A DNA stretch of 55,103 bases from CAYVFC01 sp964450715 (GTDB taxonomy: Bacteria; Myxococcota_A; Polyangia; Polyangiales; JAFGIB01): contig CAYVFC010000045.1 in assembly GCA_964450715.1 (NCBI GenBank), positions 1-55,103 of the forward strand, read 5' to 3'. A program made the translations under genes and the position numbers. Shown one piece after another: positions 17,099 to 25,044 of the stretch. The notes under the pieces are model-generated. The model searched no databases, was not told where the DNA came from, and worked only from the letters and a program-made list of their open reading frames with translations. Numbering within the stretch: position 1 is the stretch's first letter; each line of letters begins with the position of its first letter.

Positions 17099-18679
17099 AT
17101 GGAACAAACAACTCGACTTTCCATGAAATGGAAGCTGACGCTGGGCGTCCTGATCGTGCTGATCCCGTTAGGGGTGATCATCGGCTTTTTCTTCCACTAC
17201 CTGAACGCGGAGTCGGATAAAAAGCTCTTCGACGCCTATCGAGAGAGAGCGCGTGCCAACGCGAACGCGGCCAGCGAGCTGATCGGGTTCGAGATGGCGG
17301 CCGAGCTCACCGGCGAGATCGATACCAAGCTGAAAGGATTCGTCTCCGAGCACCGGGAGGTGTATTCACTGTCGGTCCTCGACAGGAAAAAGAAGACCTA
17401 CGTCGCGCTCGGCGCCACCATCAACGCCAAGGTGCTGGTCAAGAAGTTTCCGAAATCGAAGAAAAACGGGGGCTCGATAACGGTCGCGGACGATCTGGTC
17501 GTCGCCCTCTCCCCCATCCGCTCGCCGGATGACCAGCGGACGCTCGGTTATGTCCTGTACACGGAGTCGCTGGCCGAGCACTACTCGCTCCGCCGACTGG
17601 TAAACTGGGGCGGGATCGTCGCCTTCGTCCTCGGGATCCTCGTCATCACGCTGGGGGTCTATTTTATCGGCCATACGGCTACCAAGCCCATCTTCAAGCT
17701 CGTATCGGCGGCCGAGAGCATCGCCGACGGCGACCTGGAGCGGATCGACGTCACCGACAAGAGAGCCGGCTCGGTCGAAATCGACCGCCTGGCCACCTCG
17801 ATCGACAGGATGGCGGTGGCGCTGCAAAAACAGGTGCTGGCCATCAAGAGCCTCACCCTGGACATGTCCGAGAGCTCCAGAGAGGTAACCGGCGCGGTCT
17901 CCAACCTGGCCTCGTCGGCGACCGAGCAGGCATCGGCGGTGACCGAGACCGCGGCCACGGTGGAGGAGATGGAACGGACGGGGGAGAACGCCGCCGGCAA
18001 CGCCAACCGCATCGTGGACGCGGCCGGCAAGAGCTCCGCGGCCTCGACCCGAGGCCGCCACGCGGTGACCGCCGCGCACGACATCATGCTCAAGATACGC
18101 GAGGACTCCCAGGGGATTTCCGACAAGAGCTCGGACCTGCTCGCCTCGGTCGAGGAGATCGGAAGCATTATCGGTTCGGTCACGGCCATTGCCGACCAGT
18201 CCAAGATCCTGGCCGTCAACGCCTCCATCGAAGCGGCCAAGGCGGGCGAGTACGGAGCCGGCTTCGCGGTGGTCGCGCAGGAGGTCAAGGATCTGGCCGA
18301 GCAGTCGAAGGAGGCCACCGTACAGATCACGAGCGCGCTGAACGCGATCCGGGCGGCCATCGAAAACGTGGTGGTCACCGCCGGCGCCGGAGCGCGGCGG
18401 ACCGAGGAGGGGGTGACCATGATCGCCAACTCCGGGGCGATCATGAACGACCTGGGCGAGGCCATCCGCGAAAACTCGGAGGGGGCCAACATCATCGCCT
18501 CCAACATCAAGCAGCAGACGGTCGGCCTGAAACAGATCGGCACCGCCATCGGGCAGATCAAGTCGGTGGCCGAGGAGAACAAGGGCATCAGCCGGTCCAT
18601 CGAGCAGATCGCAAACCGCATGGACACCGGTATGAAGGAGCTACTCGAACTCACCGACAAGTGGAAGGTACCGCAGTAA
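17099..18679 (+). CDS. Methyl-accepting chemotaxis receptor (WspA-type)
   Basis: 526 residues. TM1 about 11-35, a periplasmic sensor of about 130 residues (36-166), TM2 168-191, HAMP 192-245, then the cytoplasmic signalling coiled coil with the conserved tip (about residues 355-405; SKILAVNASIEAAKAGEYGAG, one residue from LAVNAAIEAA consensus). No NWETF-type C-terminal pentapeptide, so CheR/CheB probably act without that tether. Adjacent to the cyclase gene (76 bp) and divergent from the cheW-cheB operon, so it is almost certainly its receptor. The periplasmic domain is rich in Lys/Asp and lacks a ligand motif I recognise; in Wsp systems the stimulus is surface contact or envelope stress. Confidence 0.93.
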   Translation: MEQTTRLSMKWKLTLGVLIVLIPLGVIIGFFFHYLNAESDKKLFDAYRERARANANAASELIGFEMAAELTGEIDTKLKGFVSEHREVYSLSVLDRKKKTYVALGATINAKVLVKKFPKSKKNGGSITVADDLVVALSPIRSPDDQRTLGYVLYTESLAEHYSLRRLVNWGGIVAFVLGILVITLGVYFIGHTATKPIFKLVSAAESIADGDLERIDVTDKRAGSVEIDRLATSIDRMAVALQKQVLAIKSLTLDMSESSREVTGAVSNLASSATEQASAVTETAATVEEMERTGENAAGNANRIVDAAGKSSAASTRGRHAVTAAHDIMLKIREDSQGISDKSSDLLASVEEIGSIIGSVTAIADQSKILAVNASIEAAKAGEYGAGFAVVAQEVKDLAEQSKEATVQITSALNAIRAAIENVVVTAGAGARRTEEGVTMIANSGAIMNDLGEAIRENSEGANIIASNIKQQTVGLKQIGTAIGQIKSVAEENKGISRSIEQIANRMDTGMKELLELTDKWKVPQ

Positions 18680-18755
18680 CCGGACCGGGCGGGCGCGCAA
18701 CGCCCGATCGATCGGCCTACGGCTGCTGCGACTAGGGGAGGAATCCAACCACACC

Positions 18756-19691
18756 ATGTCTGCCACCATCCTCATCGTCGACGACGCGGCGAGCATCCGC
18801 CATATCCTCAAGCTCAAGCTGGAGAAGATCGACGAGATCGATACCGTCCTGCTCGCCGCCGATGGAAGCGAGGGGCTCGAGCTGTTGCGCGAGAACCGCG
18901 TCGACCTGGTGCTCTGCGATCTGATTATGCCCGAGATCGACGGACACGAATTTCTCGCGAGGAAGGACGGCATCGAGTCGGCGGCGAACATCCCCGTGAT
19001 CATGTTGACCGGAGAAGCGGCGGTGGAAGACAAGGTCTGCGCGCTCGGCGCCGGCGCCTCGGACTACCTGACCAAGCCTTTCGACGACGCGGAGCTCATC
19101 GCTCGCGTCCGGGTCCATCTCTACAACCGGCTGTTGCAACGCGAGCTACGGGTCAAGAACGCCGAGCTCGAAATACTGAATCAGAAGCTAGAAGAGCTGA
19201 ACCGGACCGACCCGCTGACCGGGACGGCCAACCGCAGGAGCCTGAACGAATCGCTGGAGCGCGAGTACCTGCGGGCGCAGCGTTACCAGCGACCCCTGAG
19301 CCTGTTGATGATGGACGTCGACCACTTCAAACATGTGAACGATACCCACGGGCACCAGGCCGGAGACACCGTGCTCATCACTATCGCCTCCTCCTTGCTC
19401 TGTTCGCTCCGCAAGCAGGACGTCGTCGGCCGCTACGGAGGCGAGGAGTTCGCCGTCGTCCTGCCGGAGACGGTGAAGGACAACGCCCTGATCGTCGCCG
19501 AGCGCTGTCGCGACATGGTCGCCTCGATAGAGACGGACACCGGTTCCTCGCGGCTTAAAGTCACCATGAGCGTGGGCGTGGCCGCGCTCTCGGACGAGGG
19601 GGTCTCCGGCACCGCGGAGCTGATCCGCGCGGCCGACCGGGCGCTGTACCAGGCGAAACGCGAGGGAAGGAACCGCGTGGTCGCCGCCTGA
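18756..19691 (+). CDS. Response-regulator diguanylate cyclase REC-GGDEF (WspR-type)
   Basis: 311 residues; ATG 18756 after GGGGAGGA. Receiver 1-125 with DD at 9-10, Asp55 and Lys107; a short coiled-coil stalk (129-150, ELRVKNAELEILNQKLEEL); GGDEF domain 150-311 with the active-site GGEEF at 228-232 and an inhibitory-site RxxD (Arg219-Asp222) five residues before it. It makes cyclic di-GMP from two GTP when phosphorylated. This is exactly the layout of WspR. Encoded right after the receptor, it is the output of the chemosensory pathway. Confidence 0.95.
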   Translation: MSATILIVDDAASIRHILKLKLEKIDEIDTVLLAADGSEGLELLRENRVDLVLCDLIMPEIDGHEFLARKDGIESAANIPVIMLTGEAAVEDKVCALGAGASDYLTKPFDDAELIARVRVHLYNRLLQRELRVKNAELEILNQKLEELNRTDPLTGTANRRSLNESLEREYLRAQRYQRPLSLLMMDVDHFKHVNDTHGHQAGDTVLITIASSLLCSLRKQDVVGRYGGEEFAVVLPETVKDNALIVAERCRDMVASIETDTGSSRLKVTMSVGVAALSDEGVSGTAELIRAADRALYQAKREGRNRVVAA

Positions 19692-19702
19692 CCTCCGAAC
19701 TT

Positions 19703-20074
19703 TCAGGGCAAGAAGGACTTGAGCGTCTCGATCAGCTGCTGCGCCCGGATCGGCTTGGGGAGATAGCCGTCGGCGCCCAGGTCCTTCGCTTCCTGCTGAC
19801 TCATCTCAGAGCCCTCGGTCGTGATCATGATGACGCGCGTCTTGGCGAAGCGGTCGTCCTTGCGGATCCGCTCGAGCAGCTGTAGCCCGTTCATCCCGGG
19901 CATGTTGACGTCGAGCAGAATGACGTCGAAGATCTCATTCTCCAGTATCCTGGCCCCCTCGATGCCGTCCTTGGCCTCTATGACGGTCGCATCGGGCAGC
20001 CGTTGCACGGCGAAACGCAGCAGGCCGCGCATGGTGGGGGAGTCGTCTACGATCAGTACCTTGGTCTGGGCCAC
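19703..20074 (-). CDS. Single-domain response regulator (CheY-like)
   Basis: 123 residues from GTG 20074, preferred over longer in-frame starts because GAGG lies five bases before it. Complete receiver: DD at 10-11, Asp55 in LLDVNMPGMNG, Thr85, Lys107 in LPKPI. No output domain, so it is a CheY-like messenger or phosphate sink. Convergent with the REC-GGDEF gene and 10 bp downstream of the two-REC gene on the same strand, forming a two-gene operon attached to the Wsp-like cluster. Confidence 0.9.
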   Translation of the reverse strand: MAQTKVLIVDDSPTMRGLLRFAVQRLPDATVIEAKDGIEGARILENEIFDVILLDVNMPGMNGLQLLERIRKDDRFAKTRVIMITTEGSEMSQQEAKDLGADGYLPKPIRAQQLIETLKSFLP

Positions 20075-20084
20075 GTTTTCCTCG

Positions 20085-20954
20085 TCAGATACTATAGCAC
20101 GTCTGTCCCGCCGGTGTGTCAACCATCGACGAGCCCGACTGTTTCAACAGCAAACGCGAGATTTTCTGCCGGAATTCGTCCCCCGCCGGCGGCTTCTCCA
20201 CCAGAGCGGCGACATCCAGCGCGATATACCGTTTCACGTCCTTCACGCAAAGGCGATGAGCGGTGACCACGATTTCGGTACCTATCACCGTCTCGTTGAT
20301 ACACCGGATGAACTCGAATACGTCCGGATCGTTCACCGTCGCGTCGACCACGACGATATCCTGGGGGGTCTTTTCGATGATCTGCAGCGCCTGGGTCGTG
20401 GTGGATGCCTGGCGGATTCGCGACGGCTCATCGATCTGGCGAGCCATCCACTCGCGCTCGCTGCGCAAGGGTGAAACGAGCATGATAGAATACTGTACCC
20501 CGGGATCCGACGAGCCGGGAACCGGCAGCGATACCCTCGGCACCATCTCTCCCTCGGCCGCGTCGCGACGGGCCTTTACCTTTTCTACAATCTCGCGAAC
20601 GCACCGGACGGTCTCCGCCATGTCGTCGATCGGCTTCTCGATATACCCGTCGATCTCCAGATGGTGCATCTCGATGGCGTTCTCGATGGAGGGGTCGCGG
20701 GTGATCAGCACGACGCCGACCTGGGGATCCCTGGCGCGGATCAGCTGGACCAGATCGACGCCCCTCTCCCCTTGCAGCGACTCGTCTATCAACAGCAGGT
20801 CGAGCTCGACGCCGCTCCAACGGTCAAATGCCTGCCCCGACGTCTCGACGCTCTCGACGTCCCAGCCGATCGTCTCCCCCAGCCCGCGCTGCAGCCCGGC
20901 GCGAAACGCGGTCTCGTCGCATACGATCAGCAGCCTTTCACGGTTTCCGTGCAC
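20085..20954 (-). CDS. Two-receiver protein with a degenerate second domain
   Basis: 289 residues from GTG 20954, chosen for GGGAAGG five bases upstream. REC1 (about 5-125) keeps a D-E acidic pair, the phosphoacceptor in LLLIDES and Lys in IEKPID. REC2 (about 155-280) keeps Asp in VVVDAT and Lys in VEKP, but its acidic pocket is replaced (IMLVSPL), so it probably cannot bind Mg2+ or be phosphorylated normally. No DNA-binding or enzymatic output. Likely a scaffold or modulator in the neighbouring chemosensory pathway. Operon with the CheY-like gene downstream. Confidence 0.82.
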   Translation of the reverse strand: MHGNRERLLIVCDETAFRAGLQRGLGETIGWDVESVETSGQAFDRWSGVELDLLLIDESLQGERGVDLVQLIRARDPQVGVVLITRDPSIENAIEMHHLEIDGYIEKPIDDMAETVRCVREIVEKVKARRDAAEGEMVPRVSLPVPGSSDPGVQYSIMLVSPLRSEREWMARQIDEPSRIRQASTTTQALQIIEKTPQDIVVVDATVNDPDVFEFIRCINETVIGTEIVVTAHRLCVKDVKRYIALDVAALVEKPPAGDEFRQKISRLLLKQSGSSMVDTPAGQTCYSI

Positions 20955-21226
20955 GCGAACCTTCCCTTTGATGCCGCCGTAGGACCATACGCCGATTTTG
21001 CGGGTCGGCACGGGACGAGGCGGCGACCGCGGCCGTGGGGCCTGACGAAGGATCGCCACTATACTGATGAAACTAGCGGCCTCGGTACGTTCCGGCAACT
21101 ACAAAAAGCGCGTCGTGGGAGGCGTTTTTCGCTTATCCGCCGGTATCGGGAAAGGGCGGAAAAAGGTGGCCCTCCGCGCCGCTTTTCCCGACGGATCTCC
21201 ACGCCCGCGTGGTGAAAAACACGACG

Positions 21227-23026
21227 TCAGGGAAACAGCGAGAAGTAGTCGACCGGGGGGAGCGCTACGGCAGACCCCACGGGCGGAAGCCGGAAGGGAC
21301 GGAAGCCGCTTTCGGACCACTGCAGAAAGACGAAACGATCGCTCTGCAGCGGCGCGGAAAACCGGGCCAGGATCTCGGCCGGGCGGCCATCGGGCGTCAA
21401 CCGGGTGACGGTGATGCTCAGATCGCTGAGCTCGACCCGATGCCCCACGGGCATCGGATTGGATGGCGAGCGCTGCATGTGCTCGGAGGCGAAAGAGAGG
21501 AAACCGGCGGCCGGAGTGACCCGCAGGCTGCTCCGGTCGATCCTCTCCACCCGGACCTCGGAGGCACCGGTGGCCAGCCAGCGCAGGCGGCCGGGCCGGT
21601 TCCGGCCGGTGGCCGCTCGCATGGTGGGGATGTATCCGGCGAAGGCGTCGGCCGGGGGATTGAGCAGGATGACGCTCCGGTCGCGCACCGCCGGATCGTC
21701 CGGGATGGTGCGGTCAGCCGGCTGCAGCATGCGGGTGATGTCCGCCGGCCCGCGCGCGCGCAGCGGAAGCCAGAGCGGAGCGATGACCAGGTGCAAAAAC
21801 AGCAGCGCGTAGGCGAAGACGGGCACCAGCGGCCGGGCGAAGGCCCCGGCGCGCAACCACTCCGCGCCCTGGGCGAACGCGCCCAGAAACTGGGCCAACA
21901 GCGCCGTGGCGCCCACGCCGATGAACATGAGCAGCCGGTCGTGGGGGAACTGCGCGCAGGCCGGCAGGCCGCAGAGCAGTGTCGCGCAGAGCCAGAAGCG
22001 GGCGGTTCGCTGGCGAGCCAGCACCGGGCGCATCAACCAGCCGAGACAGCTTAGCACCAGCACGGCCCAGGCCAGCACCAGGTAGGGCACCATCGCTCCC
22101 AGTAACGGGTAACCCTCCCAGAGATCGGCCGGCGGAAGCGCCGCCTGCGCCACCAGCAAGATGGGAAGCCTCTCGGATACCTGCAACAAATAGCTCAGAG
22201 GATCGCGGATCGGGTCGGCCACCAGGCCCGAGCCGCGCGCGCCGTAGCCGGCCGCGTAGTAAACAGCGGCCCAGGCCACCGCCACCACCGCATACGGCGA
22301 GATGCGCACAAGGCCCTGTTTCCGACCTTCCGGGTCCAGGAACAGGGCATAGGAGAAGAGGTAGGCGCAGATGGCCAGGGCGCTCTCGCCGGCCTGAAGC
22401 GCCACCGCCAGCAGCAGCGGGCCCAGCCAGGCGGCGACCCGGTCGCCGTCGCGCCGGGCGCGGTCGTGCAGCAGCAGCACCAGCAGCGCGAAGCCGAGCG
22501 CGATCAGCGCGTTGCGGTTGGCGATCCAGGAAACGGTCAGGCCGTGGGCGTCGTCCCAGGCGAACATGAGCAGCGCCAGTGAAGCGACCCAGGGCTCGTT
22601 TTCCAGGGGCAGCAGGCGGCGATAGAGGATGGAAAGAAGCGAGAGGGCCAGACCGAACCAGAGCAGGCTGTGCAGGTGCATGAGCCAGGGCGCGCCGGGC
22701 CAGAGCCGGTAGTCGAGCCAGTGGGTGAAGGCGGAGACCGGCCGCCAGAAAGCGATCACCAGATCCGGATCCGTCCACCAGCCGGTCATGCCCGCCTCCA
22801 CGTAGGCGAGCGACCGTTCCGGATCACCGGTGGCCCAGACGAACAGGTCGAGCGGGTCGGAGGGGATGCCCTCGATGTCGCCGCCTCCGGTGAGCACGAG
22901 CTTGTGGAAGTAGTCGTCGGCCACCAGCCCGGTGCCCAAAGAGGTGGAAACCAGCAGCAGGCCGGTAACCACGGCGAAAACTCCCGCGCGCCGCGAGGAA
23001 AGCCGCCTCTTCAATGCCGCGAGCAT
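21227..23026 (-). CDS. GT-C-like polytopic membrane protein, paralog A
   Basis: 599 residues with about ten to eleven membrane segments up to about residue 430, then a soluble C-terminal domain. Early loop motif ADDYFHK, then WWTDPD, FWRPVSAFTHWLDYRLWP and LMHLHSLLW, WDDAHG, SWIANRNAL and GESALAIC. The acidic pair in the first outer loop and the RP-S-LTH-LD segment recall GT-C glycosyltransferases (ArnT/PMT type), where such Asp residues are catalytic. The C-terminal part has LLNPP and LPPVGSAVALPP. Divergent from paralog B with only 74 bp between starts. Function unproven; a lipid-linked sugar transferase is the best guess. Confidence 0.8.
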   Translation of the reverse strand: MLAALKRRLSSRRAGVFAVVTGLLLVSTSLGTGLVADDYFHKLVLTGGGDIEGIPSDPLDLFVWATGDPERSLAYVEAGMTGWWTDPDLVIAFWRPVSAFTHWLDYRLWPGAPWLMHLHSLLWFGLALSLLSILYRRLLPLENEPWVASLALLMFAWDDAHGLTVSWIANRNALIALGFALLVLLLHDRARRDGDRVAAWLGPLLLAVALQAGESALAICAYLFSYALFLDPEGRKQGLVRISPYAVVAVAWAAVYYAAGYGARGSGLVADPIRDPLSYLLQVSERLPILLVAQAALPPADLWEGYPLLGAMVPYLVLAWAVLVLSCLGWLMRPVLARQRTARFWLCATLLCGLPACAQFPHDRLLMFIGVGATALLAQFLGAFAQGAEWLRAGAFARPLVPVFAYALLFLHLVIAPLWLPLRARGPADITRMLQPADRTIPDDPAVRDRSVILLNPPADAFAGYIPTMRAATGRNRPGRLRWLATGASEVRVERIDRSSLRVTPAAGFLSFASEHMQRSPSNPMPVGHRVELSDLSITVTRLTPDGRPAEILARFSAPLQSDRFVFLQWSESGFRPFRLPPVGSAVALPPVDYFSLFP

Positions 23027-23100
23027 AGAGCCGGAATCTTCCTCTACCGATTTCGAACCCGATTTCGCATAACCGCGATGCTCGTTGTACCATACACCAC

Positions 23101-25044
23101 TTGTTTACCGATCCGGACAGGCTCGAGCGAATACTGACCGGGCTGCAGAGACCACGCGCGCTGCTGACTGTGGCGGCGGTGGCCCTGGCGCTGGTGTTGC
23201 CCTCGCTGGGCGACCGGCTGGTGCTCGACGATCACGTGCTCGCGCTGCTGCTGCGCGACGACCCGGGCATCGCCGGATTCCAGCAGGCCCGGCGCGACAC
23301 CTCGCCGCTGCCGGTAGGACCGCTAAACCTGTTCGCCTTTACTACCGGCGAGCCGGAGGCCAACCGGGCGTTACGGAACGAGGGGGCGCTGCTGCCCTGG
23401 TGGGTCGATGAGGGTCACCTGAACGCGTTTCTGCGTCCCGTCTCCTCGCTCACCCACTGGCTCGACTTTCAGCTCTGGCCCGGCTCGCCCCGGCTCATGC
23501 ACCTGCACAGCATCCTCTGGTACGGCGCGCTGCTGCTGGCGGCCTCCCTGCTGTACCGGAGGCTGGCCGCCGCGCCGCCGGCGCTGGCCGGCCTGGCCTT
23601 TTTACTCTTCGCGCTGGACGACGCCCACGGGGCGACCGTCTCCTGGATCGCCAACCGCAACGCCCTGGTCGCCGTTACCCTGGCGCTTCCCGCGCTGATC
23701 GCCCATCACCGCTTCCGCTCCGAGGGCTGGCTGCCCGGCGCCTACCTGGGACCGCTATGGCTGGCGGTGGGGCTGCTGGGCGGCGAGAGCGCGCTCAGCA
23801 TTTGCGGTTACCTGTTGGCCTATGCCCTGTTCCTGGACCGAGGCGTGCCGTTCCGGCGGCTGCTCGCCTTGTCGGGGTACGGCGCAGTGCTCGGGCTGTG
23901 GTTGCTGACCTTCCGGCTGCTGAACCTCGGATCGTACGGCTCGGGAGGCTATTCGGATCCGATCCACGAGCCGCTCACCTTCCTGAAGTCGCTCTGCTTC
24001 AACCTACCGGTCCTACTCTCGGCCCAGTTGGGGCTCCCGCTGGCCGACCTGGCGTTCTGGGCCGATCCCGCGCTCGGCCCGGCGCTGCTGCTGCTCTCCT
24101 TGCTCACCGTGGGCGGGCTGGGGTGGTTGCTGCTGCCGCTACTCGGTCGCGACCCGGTCTGTCGTTTCTGGACGGCCGGCACTCTGCTGGCCGCACTGCC
24201 GCTGGCGGCCTCGCTGCCGGGCGAACGTTTGCTGCTGGGCGTGGGCGTGGGCGCCTCTCCCCTGATCGGGGCGCTGCTGCTCGACGCCTTAGGCGCGAGG
24301 CGAGCACAGGGCGGGCAGGGGCCTGCCTCCTCCCGAAAGCCGATTGGTGGGCGGGCGCAAGGCCCGGCCCTACGGGGCGGGCGAGCCGGCCTCCGGCCTC
24401 GACTCGTTTTGCTTTTTCTAGTCCCGGTCCACCTGCTGTTGGCCCCCGCGCTTCTGCCGGTACGGGCCCATTCCATGGAGCTTCTGGGCGGAGTGGTAGA
24501 GCGCGCGGAAAGATCCATTCCAGCCACGGCGGATATCAGGGATAAAAGTATCATCATCGTCAACGCTCCCTTCGACATCATGGCCAGCTACGTCCAGGTC
24601 ATGCGCGAATCGGAAGGGCACAATCGACCGCGCCACCTGTACTGGCTGGCGACCGCGAGCTCGCCGCTACGGCTGACCCGGACCGATGCGCGCACGCTGC
24701 GGATCGAGCCGCGCGAGGGCTTCCTACGCACGCCGCTCGAGCTGCACTACCGGGGCGATCCCGGAGCGTTGGGGCGAGGGACGGTGGTCGACATGCCGGG
24801 GATGCGTACGACGGTCGAGGAAGTGACCCGGGACGGCAGGCCGCGAGCGGTGAGCTTCGCCTTCGACCGGGCGCTCGAGTCGCCGCGCTATCTCTTCCTG
24901 GTCTGGAACGACGGCGCGTACCGGCCGTGCGAGCTGCCCGCCATCGGCGAGATCGTACGGCTGCCCAGGGAGGATTTTTATCGCACGGTGGTTTCCAGCG
25001 GGCTTTTTTCCGGGGCCGGCACCGACCCGGGGAGAGCGCGATGA
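23101..25044 (+). CDS. GT-C-like polytopic membrane protein, paralog B
   Basis: 647 residues from TTG 23101; no strong ribosome-binding site, but the N-terminus aligns with paralog C. Same scheme as paralog A: LVLDDHV in the first loop, WWVDEG, FLRPVSSLTHWLDFQLWP, LMHLHSILW, ALDDAHG, SWIANRNAL, GGESALSICGYLLAY, and a C-terminal domain with IVNAPFD and ELPAIGEIVRLP. Around residues 400-437 it has an Arg/Gly-rich insert absent from the paralogs (DNA 24298-24412), which looks like a dispersed repeat inserted in frame in a loop. Its stop overlaps the start of paralog C (ATGA). Confidence 0.8.
   Translation: MFTDPDRLERILTGLQRPRALLTVAAVALALVLPSLGDRLVLDDHVLALLLRDDPGIAGFQQARRDTSPLPVGPLNLFAFTTGEPEANRALRNEGALLPWWVDEGHLNAFLRPVSSLTHWLDFQLWPGSPRLMHLHSILWYGALLLAASLLYRRLAAAPPALAGLAFLLFALDDAHGATVSWIANRNALVAVTLALPALIAHHRFRSEGWLPGAYLGPLWLAVGLLGGESALSICGYLLAYALFLDRGVPFRRLLALSGYGAVLGLWLLTFRLLNLGSYGSGGYSDPIHEPLTFLKSLCFNLPVLLSAQLGLPLADLAFWADPALGPALLLLSLLTVGGLGWLLLPLLGRDPVCRFWTAGTLLAALPLAASLPGERLLLGVGVGASPLIGALLLDALGARRAQGGQGPASSRKPIGGRAQGPALRGGRAGLRPRLVLLFLVPVHLLLAPALLPVRAHSMELLGGVVERAERSIPATADIRDKSIIIVNAPFDIMASYVQVMRESEGHNRPRHLYWLATASSPLRLTRTDARTLRIEPREGFLRTPLELHYRGDPGALGRGTVVDMPGMRTTVEEVTRDGRPRAVSFAFDRALESPRYLFLVWNDGAYRPCELPAIGEIVRLPREDFYRTVVSSGLFSGAGTDPGRAR
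24298..24412. repeat. GC-rich repeat-like insert inside paralog B
   Basis: Contains GGGCGGGCAGGGGCCTGCC and, later, GGGCGGGCGCAAGGCCCGGCCCTACGGGGCGGG (given in parts: GGGCGGGCGC, AAGGCCCGGCCC, TACGGGGCGGG). This composition resembles dispersed GC-rich palindromic repeats ending CCCTACGGGG known from many genomes. It adds about 25-35 residues in frame where paralogs A and C have none. Confidence 0.45.

Noticed and set aside
21714..22778. Long ORF inside paralog A in another frame
   Set aside because: It is a high-GC shadow rich in Arg/Ala/Gly/Pro, with no domain, overlapping a clear membrane-protein frame.
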